Source: Rhodothermales bacterium (GTDB lineage Bacteria; Bacteroidota; Rhodothermia; Rhodothermales; VXPQ01). From it: a stretch of 64,000 nucleotides of DNA. Location of the stretch: assembly GCA_951812335.1 (NCBI GenBank), contig OX638293.1, positions 1,658,731 to 1,722,730 of the forward strand, written 5' to 3'. The translations under genes and the position numbers were made by a program. The notes under the pieces are model-generated. The model worked only from the letters and a program-made list of their open reading frames with translations. It searched no databases and was not told the origin of the DNA. Below, piece by piece: positions 17,540 through 26,604 of the stretch. The first letter of the stretch is position 1. Each line of letters starts with the position of its first letter.

Positions 17540-18622
17540 TCATAAGACAGGCGTACCCTGTTCCTGCCTGACATGCACCGTGCGGGTGGGAAAGGCGAAC
17601 TGAATCCCTTCTTCCTCGAAGCGGCGGAATAACGCAAGATTGATCGCCTGCTGAATGTCCATGAAGGTCATGTAGTCAGGCGTCGCCATGTAATACACCA
17701 CTTCAAAATCGAGCGTGGAATCGCCGAACCGGGTAAAGTGCGCCCGGTCGAACCGGGTATGCTCCTGCGCCTCGACGATCTCCTGCACCATGTCCGGAAT
17801 GCGTTCGAGCTGTTCTGCAGACGTGTCGTAGGTCACTCCCAGCGAAAAGACGATGCGCCGCTCCTGCATCCGCTTGTAGTTTCGTATCCGGCTGCCAAGC
17901 AGATCCCCGTTGGCAATCACGATCTGTTCCCCGGACAAACTGCGCAGGCGCGTCGTTTTCAAACCAACTTTTTCGACCGTCCCCAGCGTATCTCCCACGA
18001 TCAGAAAATCGCCCACTTCGAATGGCTTGTCGAGCACGATGGTGAGCGAGGCAAACAAATCCCCGAGGATATTCTGCATGGCGAGCGCCACGGCGATACC
18101 GCCTATCCCGAGCCCGGCGATAAGCGTCGTGACGTCAATGCCGAAGTTGTCCAGCGCAACCAGCAGAAGCGCCGTATAAAGAAGAAGACGGACAAGAAAC
18201 CCGATCGCCTGCATGGACGTGACTGCACCGGCGTCTTCCTCAAGTTTCCGCTCCTTGTACAGCCGGACCCAGTCTGTGATAGCGGCATTTCCCCAGAACA
18301 CGACCTGCACGAGCAGAAACACGAAGGCGATCCGCGATATATAGCTCGTCACCTGTTCCGACAATGGTACCGCACCCACCGCTATATACAGGGAGAGCGC
18401 AACGAGGAAATACAGCTTCGTGCGCTCCAGCAGCGTCACGAAAATGTCGTCTATGATCGTCGTTGTGCGCGTCGCCAGCCGGTGGAAACGCCGGAGGAGG
18501 ATGCGGTGGGCAAATACCAGAGCAACAGCGATCGCCGCCCAGAAAACACCCAACATAAACCAGGCGTCAAGCGGCGAACCCAGCCATACCACTTCTCCCA
18601 AACCATTCAGAAAATTTTCCAT
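17540..18622 (-). CDS. MscS-family mechanosensitive ion channel
   Basis: A 360-residue small-conductance mechanosensitive channel homologue that would release solutes on hypo-osmotic shock. Four or five N-terminal hydrophobic segments precede the pore-lining helix, which has the glycine/alanine pattern LIAGLGIGGIAVALAMQNILGDLFASL. The beta domain follows (KPFEVGDFLIVGDTLGTVEKVGLKTTRLRS), then a mixed C-terminal domain ending with FPTRTVHV. All hallmarks of a functional channel are intact. It lies 9 bp downstream of the GCS2-CBS gene on the same strand. Confidence 0.93.
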   Translation of the reverse strand: MENFLNGLGEVVWLGSPLDAWFMLGVFWAAIAVALVFAHRILLRRFHRLATRTTTIIDDIFVTLLERTKLYFLVALSLYIAVGAVPLSEQVTSYISRIAFVFLLVQVVFWGNAAITDWVRLYKERKLEEDAGAVTSMQAIGFLVRLLLYTALLLVALDNFGIDVTTLIAGLGIGGIAVALAMQNILGDLFASLTIVLDKPFEVGDFLIVGDTLGTVEKVGLKTTRLRSLSGEQIVIANGDLLGSRIRNYKRMQERRIVFSLGVTYDTSAEQLERIPDMVQEIVEAQEHTRFDRAHFTRFGDSTLDFEVVYYMATPDYMTFMDIQQAINLALFRRFEEEGIQFAFPTRTVHVRQEQGTPVL

Positions 18623-18631
18623 GCCGATGTC

Positions 18632-20590
18632 TTATGCATTCGATTCGGGATCGGGAGAAACGGGATCGCTTTGCACCATAGTAGATATTCTCCGATCGAG
18701 GATGCGACCGGCGATCTCGATAAAATCTTTCTCTGTGATAATGCCGATCAGGCGCCCGTCCCGAATCACCGGAAGCGATCCTATTTTCAGGTTCCGCATC
18801 TTGTGGATGGCTTCTATCGCGAGCGTATCCGGAGAGACCGTAACCAGATCCCGGATCATCACATCCTTCACCGGCAGATTCTGTTCTCCCCCGCGTTGTT
18901 CCGCCATCAGGCGAAGCAAATTCCTATGGCTGACAAGTCCCACCAGCCGATGCTCGTTATCTTCGACCAGCACATGCCGGATGTGCTTCCAGTCCATCAG
19001 GCACGCCACCAGTTCGACCAGTTCTTCTTCGTTGACCGTGACGAGGTCGGTGCTCATGTACTCCTCCACGCGCGCTTTGTCGAAACGGCGTTCCGAAATA
19101 CCTTCCTGCGCCTCGGCTTCCGGCCACGTATGTACAGGCGCACCCTCTTTTTGGCGATTTACCGTGGCGGCCACCACAGCGCTCAGCCGCTCGGCCCGCG
19201 TGGCTTTCGGGCGCATCGTAAGCAAAGAATGGAGTTGCCAGTGGGCGCCGGTCCGGCGGGACATTACACGTTCCTCGATAACATCCAGATAGCGAGCAAT
19301 GTCTTCGGCGACGATTCCCGCTTCGCGCAAACCCTCTCGGGCGAGCGGAAGCAGTTCGTCACAAATCAATGCACATGCGGAAACGCGCCGTCCGTCGAGC
19401 CACACGAACTGTGCCGCCAGTCCGAGGCGGGCCGCCGACACGAAATTCCCCATAGCGTCGTCAAAATCCATGACGCGCCGAATATCCGGACAGGAATTGG
19501 ATAACCCCATGGTCAACCCGAACCAGAATGCGGCGTTCGCCATTTCATCGATCACGGTCGGACCGGAAGGTAGAATACGGTTTTCGATTCGCAGTGTCGG
19601 TTTTCCGTCCGTTACGCCATAGCAGGCTCGGTTCCAACGGTATACGGTACCATTGTACAGTTGAAGAGCCTGGAGTTTCGGAGCGCGCCCTGCCTCCAGC
19701 GCCTTCATAGGATCTTCTATCTCGGATTTCGAGAGCAGAATCCGGAAACGGGAAATGTCTTCCTGAAAAATTTCCAGCACCGACCGGTCTATCCATTTTG
19801 TTCCGAAATGCACGCGCGGACTCATCTCCCGGATGTACAGATTCGAACTGCGCGTATCCACAGCCTGCTGGAACAGGGCGATGCGCGTTTCCTGCCAGAG
19901 ACGCTTTCCGAACAGGGTTGGTGAATTGGCGGCGGCGGCAAGCACCGGACCGGTTGCTGCTTGTGCAATGTTGTACATCGCGGCGAATTCGTCGGGATGC
20001 ACCTGTAAATGCGTCTGAAAACTTGTGTTGCACCCTTCCAGCGTGATGCTGTCGTGCTTGACGTAGAGTTCGTCCGTACCCCGGATCTGCAGTTCGGCGG
20101 GGCCGCCGCGCAGCCGAGCGATCGCCTCGTTCAGCGCATAATAACGCGGGGCAGGCATCATATGTGCAAGGTCCAGATCGGACAATGTAATCGTGGGCAG
20201 GATGCCTGCCAGTACGACATGTGCTCCAACTTCCTCGACAACCTTGCGCACACTTTCCACCGCTTCCTCGACAGAACGCTCCATACGGCGCAGGCAATCG
20301 CCACGGAACACGACCGGTTCCAGATTCAGTTCGAGATTGAACTTCATCAACTCCGCGACTACCCGGTCGTCATCGGTCGCCCGTTCCAGTACCTGTTCGG
20401 CGACCGGAGCCGGACGCCAGCGATCATCCACCAGAAACATCTCCTGCTCCACTCCGATTCGGCGCACGCCCGACTCGAATTTATTCTCTTCCAGTAAATA
20501 TTCCAGCGCCCGAACGTCCTCAATGAGCCGATACGTAAACCGGCGCAAGGAGGCCTCGTCCATCTCGGGCGTCAGGTTCAGTTCTCCCAT
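18632..20590 (-). CDS. GCS2-type glutamate-cysteine ligase-like protein fused to two CBS domains
   Basis: A 652-residue two-part protein. Residues ~30-430 form a carboxylate-amine ligase/GCS2 domain, as in YbdK and plant-type glutamate-cysteine ligases: VRRIGVEQEMFLVDD, ELNLEPVVFRGDCLRRME, GCNTSFQTHLQVHPDEFAAMYN and TLRIENRILPSGPT. Residues ~495-640 are a CBS pair (VEEYMSTDLVTVNEEE ... HRLVGLVSHRNLLRL, VKDVMIRDLVTVSPDTLAIEAIHKM ... GRLIGIITEKDF). CBS pairs usually bind adenine nucleotides, so nucleotide control of ligase activity is a reasonable inference. The true product is unproven; gamma-glutamylcysteine or another gamma-glutamyl amide is possible. It is followed by an MscS gene. Confidence 0.88.
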   Translation of the reverse strand: MGELNLTPEMDEASLRRFTYRLIEDVRALEYLLEENKFESGVRRIGVEQEMFLVDDRWRPAPVAEQVLERATDDDRVVAELMKFNLELNLEPVVFRGDCLRRMERSVEEAVESVRKVVEEVGAHVVLAGILPTITLSDLDLAHMMPAPRYYALNEAIARLRGGPAELQIRGTDELYVKHDSITLEGCNTSFQTHLQVHPDEFAAMYNIAQAATGPVLAAAANSPTLFGKRLWQETRIALFQQAVDTRSSNLYIREMSPRVHFGTKWIDRSVLEIFQEDISRFRILLSKSEIEDPMKALEAGRAPKLQALQLYNGTVYRWNRACYGVTDGKPTLRIENRILPSGPTVIDEMANAAFWFGLTMGLSNSCPDIRRVMDFDDAMGNFVSAARLGLAAQFVWLDGRRVSACALICDELLPLAREGLREAGIVAEDIARYLDVIEERVMSRRTGAHWQLHSLLTMRPKATRAERLSAVVAATVNRQKEGAPVHTWPEAEAQEGISERRFDKARVEEYMSTDLVTVNEEELVELVACLMDWKHIRHVLVEDNEHRLVGLVSHRNLLRLMAEQRGGEQNLPVKDVMIRDLVTVSPDTLAIEAIHKMRNLKIGSLPVIRDGRLIGIITEKDFIEIAGRILDRRISTMVQSDPVSPDPESNA

Positions 20591-21563
20591 CGGAACACTG
20601 AGATTGGTTTCGAATCATGTTCGAGGCGGCGCCTTGCGGCGATGCGGCTTGGCCTAGGGCTGACTCCGCAACAGAACCCTCTCGAAATTATAGCATACGG
20701 TGAAATCCATTCCGGCGCATATGGTTTCTTTTTGCTGCTTGCAGAGGATTTGAGAAGGGCGGGGCCTTCTCCTTCGTAGATCAGATCGCAGAATGCTCCG
20801 AGTCCCCCGCGCCACCTGCCGATTCTTCCTGAGTCGGGTCGCAGTGTCGTGGCGCTGGATGAAGAAGGGGAGGGGGAGAAGGTTTACGCAATTCTAACCG
20901 TAAGCCGGAGTTTCCCGGCGTATGAGAACGCTGAAGGCGTTGCCGGACTGGAAAGGCCGACTTGAACGCACTGGGCGCCGGACAGCAATCCGGTAAACCC
21001 CTTTTACTTTGGCGCGGCGTCCGGCTTTAGCGATGGCTTTCTGATACTGGCCCTCCCGGCGATCGTCGCTTTGGCCCTGTTACTGCCCTTAACTAATGTT
21101 GCCAAGCCAACCGTCGCCGGGGCCGCGATGCAAGCAGAACCGGATGAGGTCGCAAGCCCTGGATGGACTGCCGATCGTTCCGTGCCCTGGACGCCCCAGT
21201 GCGTGGAACATCTGGAAACCGCCCCGGCTCCAGCAAGCTAGGTCCGAAAGAGAGCCAGGATCCAGTTACGGTGTCCTGGCCTAGTTTATCGATCGGCCGT
21301 GGCGCCCACTGGCCGGTTTTCCGAACGAGGATCCAGTCGTCCCAAGGCGCCTAGATGCGCCGGGTCTTGGGGGTTTCCGGGCATATCCCCTGCAGCTACC
21401 CCAACGTCCAACGGTATTGATCGATGGTGTGAAGCGACAGTCCGCGGAATGCGGCAAATGGCCCGCCTCCATATCCCGCACGCATAAACCCCCATTCATA
21501 GAAACATGCGAACGGTATCTCCGTTTTTTCACAGGTTATATCTACCATCCGCCGGCTGCTCCG
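20591..21563. other. Long region without an intact gene
   Basis: This 973-bp stretch lies between the start of the GCS2-CBS gene (-) and the start of the TPR lipoprotein (+). It holds short open frames only, none with family features, apart from the membrane-protein-like fragment at 20966-21241. Base composition is uneven, with G-rich and purine-rich runs near 20860-20885. No repeat copy, tRNA or clear promoter was recognised. It looks like decayed DNA, probably the remains of one or more lost genes. Confidence 0.6.
20966..21241 (+). pseudogene. Possible remnant of a polytopic membrane protein (transporter-like)
   Basis: The frame between a TGA at 20963 and a TAG at 21239 reads a segment like the end of a multi-pass transporter. 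It contains NPFYFGAASGFSDGFLILAL and then PAIVALALLLPLTNVAKP, followed by a polar tail. There is no credible start codon and no upstream continuation. It resembles the last helices of a 14-TM major facilitator protein, but the similarity is only in hydrophobic pattern. I cannot assign a family. Confidence 0.3.
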
Positions 21564-22841
21564 ATGCACTGCGTCCCGGATACCGTTACATCCTTCCTGG
21601 TTGCTTTTCTCCCGGCTATCCTGATCGGCATGGCCGCAAGCGGATGCGTCCCGGTGGCGGCAATCGTTGAGAACCAGGAAATCGTTTCGAATACCCCGCC
21701 CTCGTCTCCTGATCCTGCGGGAGAGGAAATGCGATCGATACGGGCTCAACAACTTTTCGTACGTGGCATGACTCGGGCACAGACAGGCGACCAGGGCGCT
21801 GCACTCGATCTGTATGCACAGGCGCTCCGTATGGCGCCCGAATCACCCGCCATTCTTGCTGCGTCGGCTGAGTTGTACGAGATCGTTGGCGACCACGTTA
21901 CGGCGCATTATCACTTGAACAAGGCGTATGCGCTGGTCCCGGAAAACATACACTATGCCTTGCAATTGGCCGGTCTTTATACAGCAATGGGTGAACGGAG
22001 TAAAGCCGCTCGTTTGTACGCCGACGTGCTGGAAAAGGCCCCGCACCATCTCGATGCGCGCTACGATCTGGCCCGGATATACATGATGGAAGGCGAGACG
22101 GCGAAAGCAGCGGTAGCGTACGAACGTATCCTTGAAGAAAACGCCGGCGATCGAGCTGTTCGGCGACAGCTTCTACATCTGTATAACCGGCTGGACGACC
22201 TGTCCAACGCGGAGCGCATACTGGGAGCCATGCTGAAAGACGAACCGTATAACGTCGAGTTGCGCCGCATCCTGGCCGAAATACGCCTGAAGCAGGGCCG
22301 ACATGAGGAAGCCGCCGACAACTTCCTGCGTATCCTTGAGCAAAATCCGCACGACGTGCAATTATGGATATACGCTGCGAATGCCTTCCGTGATGCGGGA
22401 AGCTTCGTATGGGCTGGAAACATGGCGGGAAAGGGGCTCGCGATCTTTCCGAATGCGCTTGACCTTCACAAGATCGCCGGGTATGCAGCGATGGCTGCTT
22501 CCCGCAATGCCAAAGCGGTTCGCCACTTTAAAGAGGCGGTGCAGATCGCAACGGAGAACGATTATGGGAATGAAGAAGAACTCGGCAGTCTCCGTTCGAT
22601 GCTCGGTTCGCTATACGCGCGCATGGGCGACACCCAACGGGCCCGGCAATCGTACGAAGAGGCGCTCCGGCACATTGGAGTGGCAGCAAAGCGTCCCGAC
22701 GCTTCCGCAAGCGTGCTTGAAAACCTTGGCGATGTGTATGAAGCGTTGGGGCACAGGCAATCTGCAACGGATGCGTGGCGCCGGGCGCTGGAGATAGATC
22801 CGAACCATCCGGAGCTGCGGAAAAAAATCGATCGGAAGTAA
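21564..22841 (+). CDS. TPR-repeat outer-membrane-type lipoprotein
   Basis: A 425-residue lipoprotein. The signal peptide ends in the lipobox AASGC, with Cys28 as the predicted lipidation site. The rest is a series of tetratricopeptide repeats from about residue 60 to the end (for example AALDLYAQALRMAPESPAIL, KAARLYADVLEKAPHHLDAR, NAERILGAMLKDEPYNVELR, QSATDAWRRALEIDPNHPEL). The start at 21564 is chosen because it begins the signal peptide directly. It is followed 13 bp later by the EnvC-like gene, so the two may form an envelope or division-related operon. The binding partner is unknown. Confidence 0.85.
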   Translation: MHCVPDTVTSFLVAFLPAILIGMAASGCVPVAAIVENQEIVSNTPPSSPDPAGEEMRSIRAQQLFVRGMTRAQTGDQGAALDLYAQALRMAPESPAILAASAELYEIVGDHVTAHYHLNKAYALVPENIHYALQLAGLYTAMGERSKAARLYADVLEKAPHHLDARYDLARIYMMEGETAKAAVAYERILEENAGDRAVRRQLLHLYNRLDDLSNAERILGAMLKDEPYNVELRRILAEIRLKQGRHEEAADNFLRILEQNPHDVQLWIYAANAFRDAGSFVWAGNMAGKGLAIFPNALDLHKIAGYAAMAASRNAKAVRHFKEAVQIATENDYGNEEELGSLRSMLGSLYARMGDTQRARQSYEEALRHIGVAAKRPDASASVLENLGDVYEALGHRQSATDAWRRALEIDPNHPELRKKIDRK

Positions 22842-22854
22842 TCCCTCGCTCGCT

Positions 22855-24102
22855 ATGCACCGTCTCATCTTTATGGTTTTCCTGATGGCTACCCTGTACG
22901 CCGCGCTGCCCGCCGGGGCCCAACAGGCGGTGTCCCAGGAAGCACTGGTTGCGTCCGGGCAGGAAAATGATGCGGCGGATCGCGAGCGGCAAGCCACCCG
23001 GCAGCGCCTTGCCGAACTAAAGGCCCAGATCGCCGAGGACAAGCAACATCTTTCCGAAACCGCCCAGGCAGAACAGGCTTCTCTCAAAACGCTTGAGCAA
23101 CTCGACCGGCAGATTGCATTGCATAAGGAACTCATACGCAACTACGGACGGCGTATGAACCAGATTTCAGGCGAGATGGGCGCCTTGCGAGCCACGCTCG
23201 CCTCTCTTGAAAACGAACTTGAAACACTGAAAACCCAGTACCGAAGTCGGGCGGCACATGCCTACAAGCACGGCCGCATGCATGATCTTGCTCTCATTGC
23301 ATCCTCGAAATCCATCAACCAGATGTTGGTTCGGGTGCGCTATCTGCATCGTTTTGCCCAACAGCGGCGCGACCGGCTTACAGAAATCCAAACCACGCAA
23401 GAAGAAACGGAAGAACGCAACGAGCAACTGAAAGACATCCTGGCCGACAATGAGAGATTGCTGGACGAAGAGCGCAGCGAACAGCGCAACCTCGAGCGCC
23501 TGCACCAAAGCCGGACGCGCGTGATCTCCGACCTGCGAGCTACACGCTCGACCATCGAACAATCTCTTGAAACGAAGCGCGCCGCCGCCAGGGATCTCGA
23601 GAATCGCATCCGGGAACTCATAGCAGCCACCGCCCGGGATCGACTGCGTGCACGGGAAGATCTGGCCACGGCTGAAGAATACGCCGCCCTGTCCGGTTCC
23701 TTTCTCGAAAACCGGGGACAACTTCCCTGGCCCGTGAAAGGGGTCATGCGCGAGCCTTTCGGCGATACCGTAAACCCTGTCTACGGAACGAGAACGCGCA
23801 ATCCCGGCATTATTATCGAAACGCCGTCCTCCGCAGAAGTACGGGCCATATTCGACGGACGCATTATCGATATTTCAGTGCTCCCGGAATACGGACGATA
23901 CGTCGTAATCGAACACGGCCTGTACAAAAGCGTCTATTCCAATTTTTCGGACACCTTCATTGCAGAGGGCGATATCGTACGAACCGGGCAAACCATAGGT
24001 CAGGCCGGCACACCGGACGAACCCAAGGGGACGGCGCTCTTTTTCGCGCTCTTCAAGGAAGGTTCTCCCATCGATCCCTCGCCCTGGCTGGCGGTTCGCT
24101 GA
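22855..24102 (+). CDS. EnvC/NlpD-type murein hydrolase activator (degenerate M23 domain)
   Basis: A 415-residue exported protein. A signal peptide (MHRLIFMVFLMATLYAALPAGAQ) is followed by a long coiled coil at ~residues 40-270 (heptad-rich, ERQATRQRLAELKAQIAEDK). A C-terminal LytM/M23 domain begins near LPWPVKGVMREPFGD. Zinc ligands of active M23 enzymes are missing: the usual HxGxD region reads RNPGIIIETP, and the usual HxH region reads ALFFALFKEG. As in E. coli EnvC, this fits a non-catalytic activator of N-acetylmuramyl-L-alanine amidases during septal splitting. Compare the apparently active M23 protein at 26605. Confidence 0.88.
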   Translation: MHRLIFMVFLMATLYAALPAGAQQAVSQEALVASGQENDAADRERQATRQRLAELKAQIAEDKQHLSETAQAEQASLKTLEQLDRQIALHKELIRNYGRRMNQISGEMGALRATLASLENELETLKTQYRSRAAHAYKHGRMHDLALIASSKSINQMLVRVRYLHRFAQQRRDRLTEIQTTQEETEERNEQLKDILADNERLLDEERSEQRNLERLHQSRTRVISDLRATRSTIEQSLETKRAAARDLENRIRELIAATARDRLRAREDLATAEEYAALSGSFLENRGQLPWPVKGVMREPFGDTVNPVYGTRTRNPGIIIETPSSAEVRAIFDGRIIDISVLPEYGRYVVIEHGLYKSVYSNFSDTFIAEGDIVRTGQTIGQAGTPDEPKGTALFFALFKEGSPIDPSPWLAVR

Positions 24103-24241
24103 TGCGGCAAATTTCGTCGGTGTGCGTCCGTGCACACTTGGCCATCTAATGCCCCGAATAGCATGCAACAAGCGAACTTTTCCCCCTGCATATTCATTTA
24201 CTTCCACGTTTTCCGTTTCAACCGAATAACCTGTATCTGCC

Positions 24242-25654
24242 GTGAAATACGATGTCGTCGTTATCGGGTCGGGGCCAGGCGGCTATGAGACCGCCATCCG
24301 CGGATCCCAGCTCGGACTCAAGGTCGCCATTGTCGAAAAAGACAAGTTGGGCGGCGTGTGCCTGAACATCGGTTGTATACCGACCAAGGCACTGCTCAAG
24401 AGTGCGGAAGTCATGGAAGAAACGCGCCATTTGTCCGATTACGGCCTGCGCCTTGACGGCAATATTGCGCCGGATTTTGCCAAAATTGTCGAGCGAAGTC
24501 GTGGTGTGGCCGGCAAGATGAACAAGGGCGTCGGCTTCCTGATGAAAAAGAACAAGATTGACGTGCTCTACGGCAGAGCGCGCCTTGCAGGGAGGGGCAA
24601 GCTGTCCATCGAGCCGTCTGTCAACATGGACGGGGATCGCATCGGCAACACAGGAATCGTCGAGGCCGACCATATCGTTATCGCCACGGGTGCGCGGGCG
24701 CGAGAAATTCCTCCTCTTCCCGTAGATGGCGAAAAAATCATCACATACCGGGAGGCCATGCTTCAAAAGAAGCCGCCGAAGCGGCTGGTTGTTTGCGGCG
24801 CAGGAGCGATCGGTGTGGAATTCGCCTATTTCTACAATCAGATGGACGCCGAGGTCACCATTGTCGAACTACTCGACCGTCTCGTCCCTGTGGAAGATAT
24901 CGAAATTTCCAAGGCGCTCCAGCGGGCGTTCGGCAAACAGGGTATCCGGTGCCTGATGTCCGCGGAGGTGCAATCTGTCGATACCCGTGGACAATCCCTC
25001 GCCGTAAATGTCAAAACCGGTAAGGGAGCAGAGGCGATTCCATGCGATCAGGTGCTTTCCGCGGTGGGCGTTCGGGGCAATATCGAAGATATTGGATTGG
25101 AAAAATTGGGCGTCAAAACCGAGCCTGGGCGCATTGTTGTGGACGAGTACTACCGTACGAACATCCCCGGCGTGTATGCCATCGGCGATGTTGCGGGCGG
25201 TCCCTGGCTGGCCCACAAGGCCAGTCACGAAGGGGTTCTCTGCGTAGAACACATCGCGGGGGAATCGGTCCATCCGATGAATTATGACAACATCCCGGGC
25301 TGCACGTATTGTCAGCCGCAAATTGCGTCGGTAGGCTACACCGAGGAAAAGGCCAGGGAGGCAGGCTTCGATGTCCAGGTCGGGAAGTTTCCTTTCTCCG
25401 CGTCGGGCAAGGCCGCCGCGCTTGGCGATACGGAAGGATTCGTTAAAGTCGTCTATGATGCGAAGTATGGAGAATGGCTTGGATGCCACATTATAGGACG
25501 CGACGCTACCGAACTGATTGCGGAAGCCGTTACGGCTCGCGCCCTGGAAACGACGGCGCATGAGATTGCCGAAGCAATGCACCCGCACCCTACGCTCTCC
25601 GAATCTCTCATGGAAGCCACCCGTGCCGCATTGGGCAAGGCAATTAATATTTGA
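24242..25654 (+). CDS. lpdA: Dihydrolipoyl dehydrogenase
   Basis: This is the E3 flavoprotein of 2-oxoacid dehydrogenase and glycine cleavage complexes, which reoxidises dihydrolipoamide with NAD. At 470 residues it has the usual length. The FAD-binding motif is VVVIGSGPGGYETAIRGSQLG, and the redox disulfide is GGVCLNIGCIPTKALLKSAE. The NAD-binding motif is VVCGAGAIGVEFAYFYNQ. The second FAD motif is GVYAIGDVAGGPWLAHKA, and the C-terminal His-Glu catalytic region is AMHPHPTLSESLMEA. The start is GTG at 24242. Its TGA stop lies within the 4-bp direct repeat flanking repeat copy 3. Confidence 0.96.
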   Translation: MKYDVVVIGSGPGGYETAIRGSQLGLKVAIVEKDKLGGVCLNIGCIPTKALLKSAEVMEETRHLSDYGLRLDGNIAPDFAKIVERSRGVAGKMNKGVGFLMKKNKIDVLYGRARLAGRGKLSIEPSVNMDGDRIGNTGIVEADHIVIATGARAREIPPLPVDGEKIITYREAMLQKKPPKRLVVCGAGAIGVEFAYFYNQMDAEVTIVELLDRLVPVEDIEISKALQRAFGKQGIRCLMSAEVQSVDTRGQSLAVNVKTGKGAEAIPCDQVLSAVGVRGNIEDIGLEKLGVKTEPGRIVVDEYYRTNIPGVYAIGDVAGGPWLAHKASHEGVLCVEHIAGESVHPMNYDNIPGCTYCQPQIASVGYTEEKAREAGFDVQVGKFPFSASGKAAALGDTEGFVKVVYDAKYGEWLGCHIIGRDATELIAEAVTARALETTAHEIAEAMHPHPTLSESLMEATRAALGKAINI

Positions 25655-25655
25655 A

Positions 25656-25810
25656 GGATACTCTGATCAAAACCGCTTTGCTCAGGGCGTCACGTTCGAA
25701 AGTACAGGACATCATGATTCCATCGTCGAAATCAGGGGAAGCACTGCGAATTCAGGGCGTCGCGGACGTGACACGCCCTTTGGGAGGCTGCGGACTTAAT
25801 CAGAGTATCC
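25656..25810 (+). repeat. Palindromic intergenic element, copy 3 (module B only)
   Basis: A 155-bp copy immediately after lpdA. Ends are GGATACTCTGATCAAAACCG and CGGACTTAATCAGAGTATCC. It is flanked by exact direct repeats TGAA (25652-25655 and 25811-25814); the first contains the lpdA stop codon. Module B is present (arms around GGGCGTCACGTTCG and GGACGTGACACGCCC). Module A is cleanly missing: GGGAGGCT joins directly to GCGGACTTAATC. The right end is 3 nt before the ATG of the YdeI-like pseudogene. Confidence 0.9.
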
Positions 25811-25813
25811 TGA

Positions 25814-26050
25814 ATGGATATTTCTTCCAACTTCTGTCACCCGGCCACTCGATAGGAATGGCGCGCCTGGCTTGCCGAAAACCATGCGCGCAAGGAAGGA
25901 GTCTGGCTGATCCGCTACAAAAAGGCTACGGGCAAGCCATATGTCGGATACCATGCTTCGGTGGAGGAAGAAATAGCCGATTTGCGTTCGCTTCCGACGC
26001 AAACGAAGCGTGCGGCGTTGCCGATGTATCGCCTGATGGAAGGGGAGTAG
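25814..26050 (+). pseudogene. Broken YdeI/OmpD-associated-like gene
   Basis: From the ATG at 25814 the frame reads 13 codons and meets an amber stop (25853-25855). It then continues in the same frame as EWRAWLAENHARKEGVWLIR followed by YKKATGKPYVGYHASVEEE. That matches the N-terminal region of YdeI/OmpD-associated family proteins. After this it jumps to a short basic tail (TQTKRAALPMYRLMEGE) and stops, lacking most of the normal ~190-residue protein, including the FGWID region. One nonsense mutation plus an internal deletion is the simplest reading. Repeat copy 3 abuts its start codon. Confidence 0.65.
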
Positions 26051-26123
26051 GGAGCGGTGGTTTGGCTGGACAGATTTTGGTCAGATCAGGTATACGACCT
26101 GCCAACCGTCCAATACTTCACAT

Positions 26124-26576
26124 TCAAGCCGGATACGCCACAGGATCCGTTTGCCGGTTTTCCCATCTCCGGAAGGCGATCAGATCATTGTGGAGGGAGT
26201 GAATCACCGCGTGGACAACGGCTGCATCGTCCACGAACCCGATGCCTATGAGCATGTCCGGAACAAGGTCTATCGGATTAATGAAGTACAGCATGGCCGC
26301 CACTACATAGGTTACCGTGCGCCAGGGTACACGCCGATATTCTCTGAAAGCCCATGCTTTTGCAAGGCGCACCAGCGTACGCAGGTCCTGTGCGGCTCGC
26401 GCTGGCATGCTCCTGCTTCGTTCGAGTTTTGCATACGCATGCTTCGATAGACGTATCACGCGGGTTTTCCGACGCACGATCCGGCGGGCCGCAAGGCGAG
26501 CCAGTTCCAGAGCACGTTGCGGCATGGAATACGAAGCAATTTCTCGAGAGATGCCTGAAGTGGTGGGCGGGGGCAT
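26124..26576 (-). CDS. YkvA-family (DUF1232) membrane protein
   Basis: A 150-residue protein of unknown function. The DUF1232 signature is clear: a hydrophobic segment with proline- and aspartate-rich turn, YVVAAMLYFINPIDLVPDML, followed by GIGFVDDAAVVHAVI. The N-terminal half is strongly basic and helical (ARRIVRRKTRVIRLSKHAYAK). An internal ATG at 26525 is an equally possible start, giving 133 residues. It lies 28 bp downstream of the M23 peptidase gene on the same strand. Confidence 0.8.
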   Translation of the reverse strand: MPPPTTSGISREIASYSMPQRALELARLAARRIVRRKTRVIRLSKHAYAKLERSRSMPARAAQDLRTLVRLAKAWAFREYRRVPWRTVTYVVAAMLYFINPIDLVPDMLIGIGFVDDAAVVHAVIHSLHNDLIAFRRWENRQTDPVAYPA

Positions 26577-26604
26577 GGGGGAATGGTTTCAACAGCGCGT
26601 CGTG

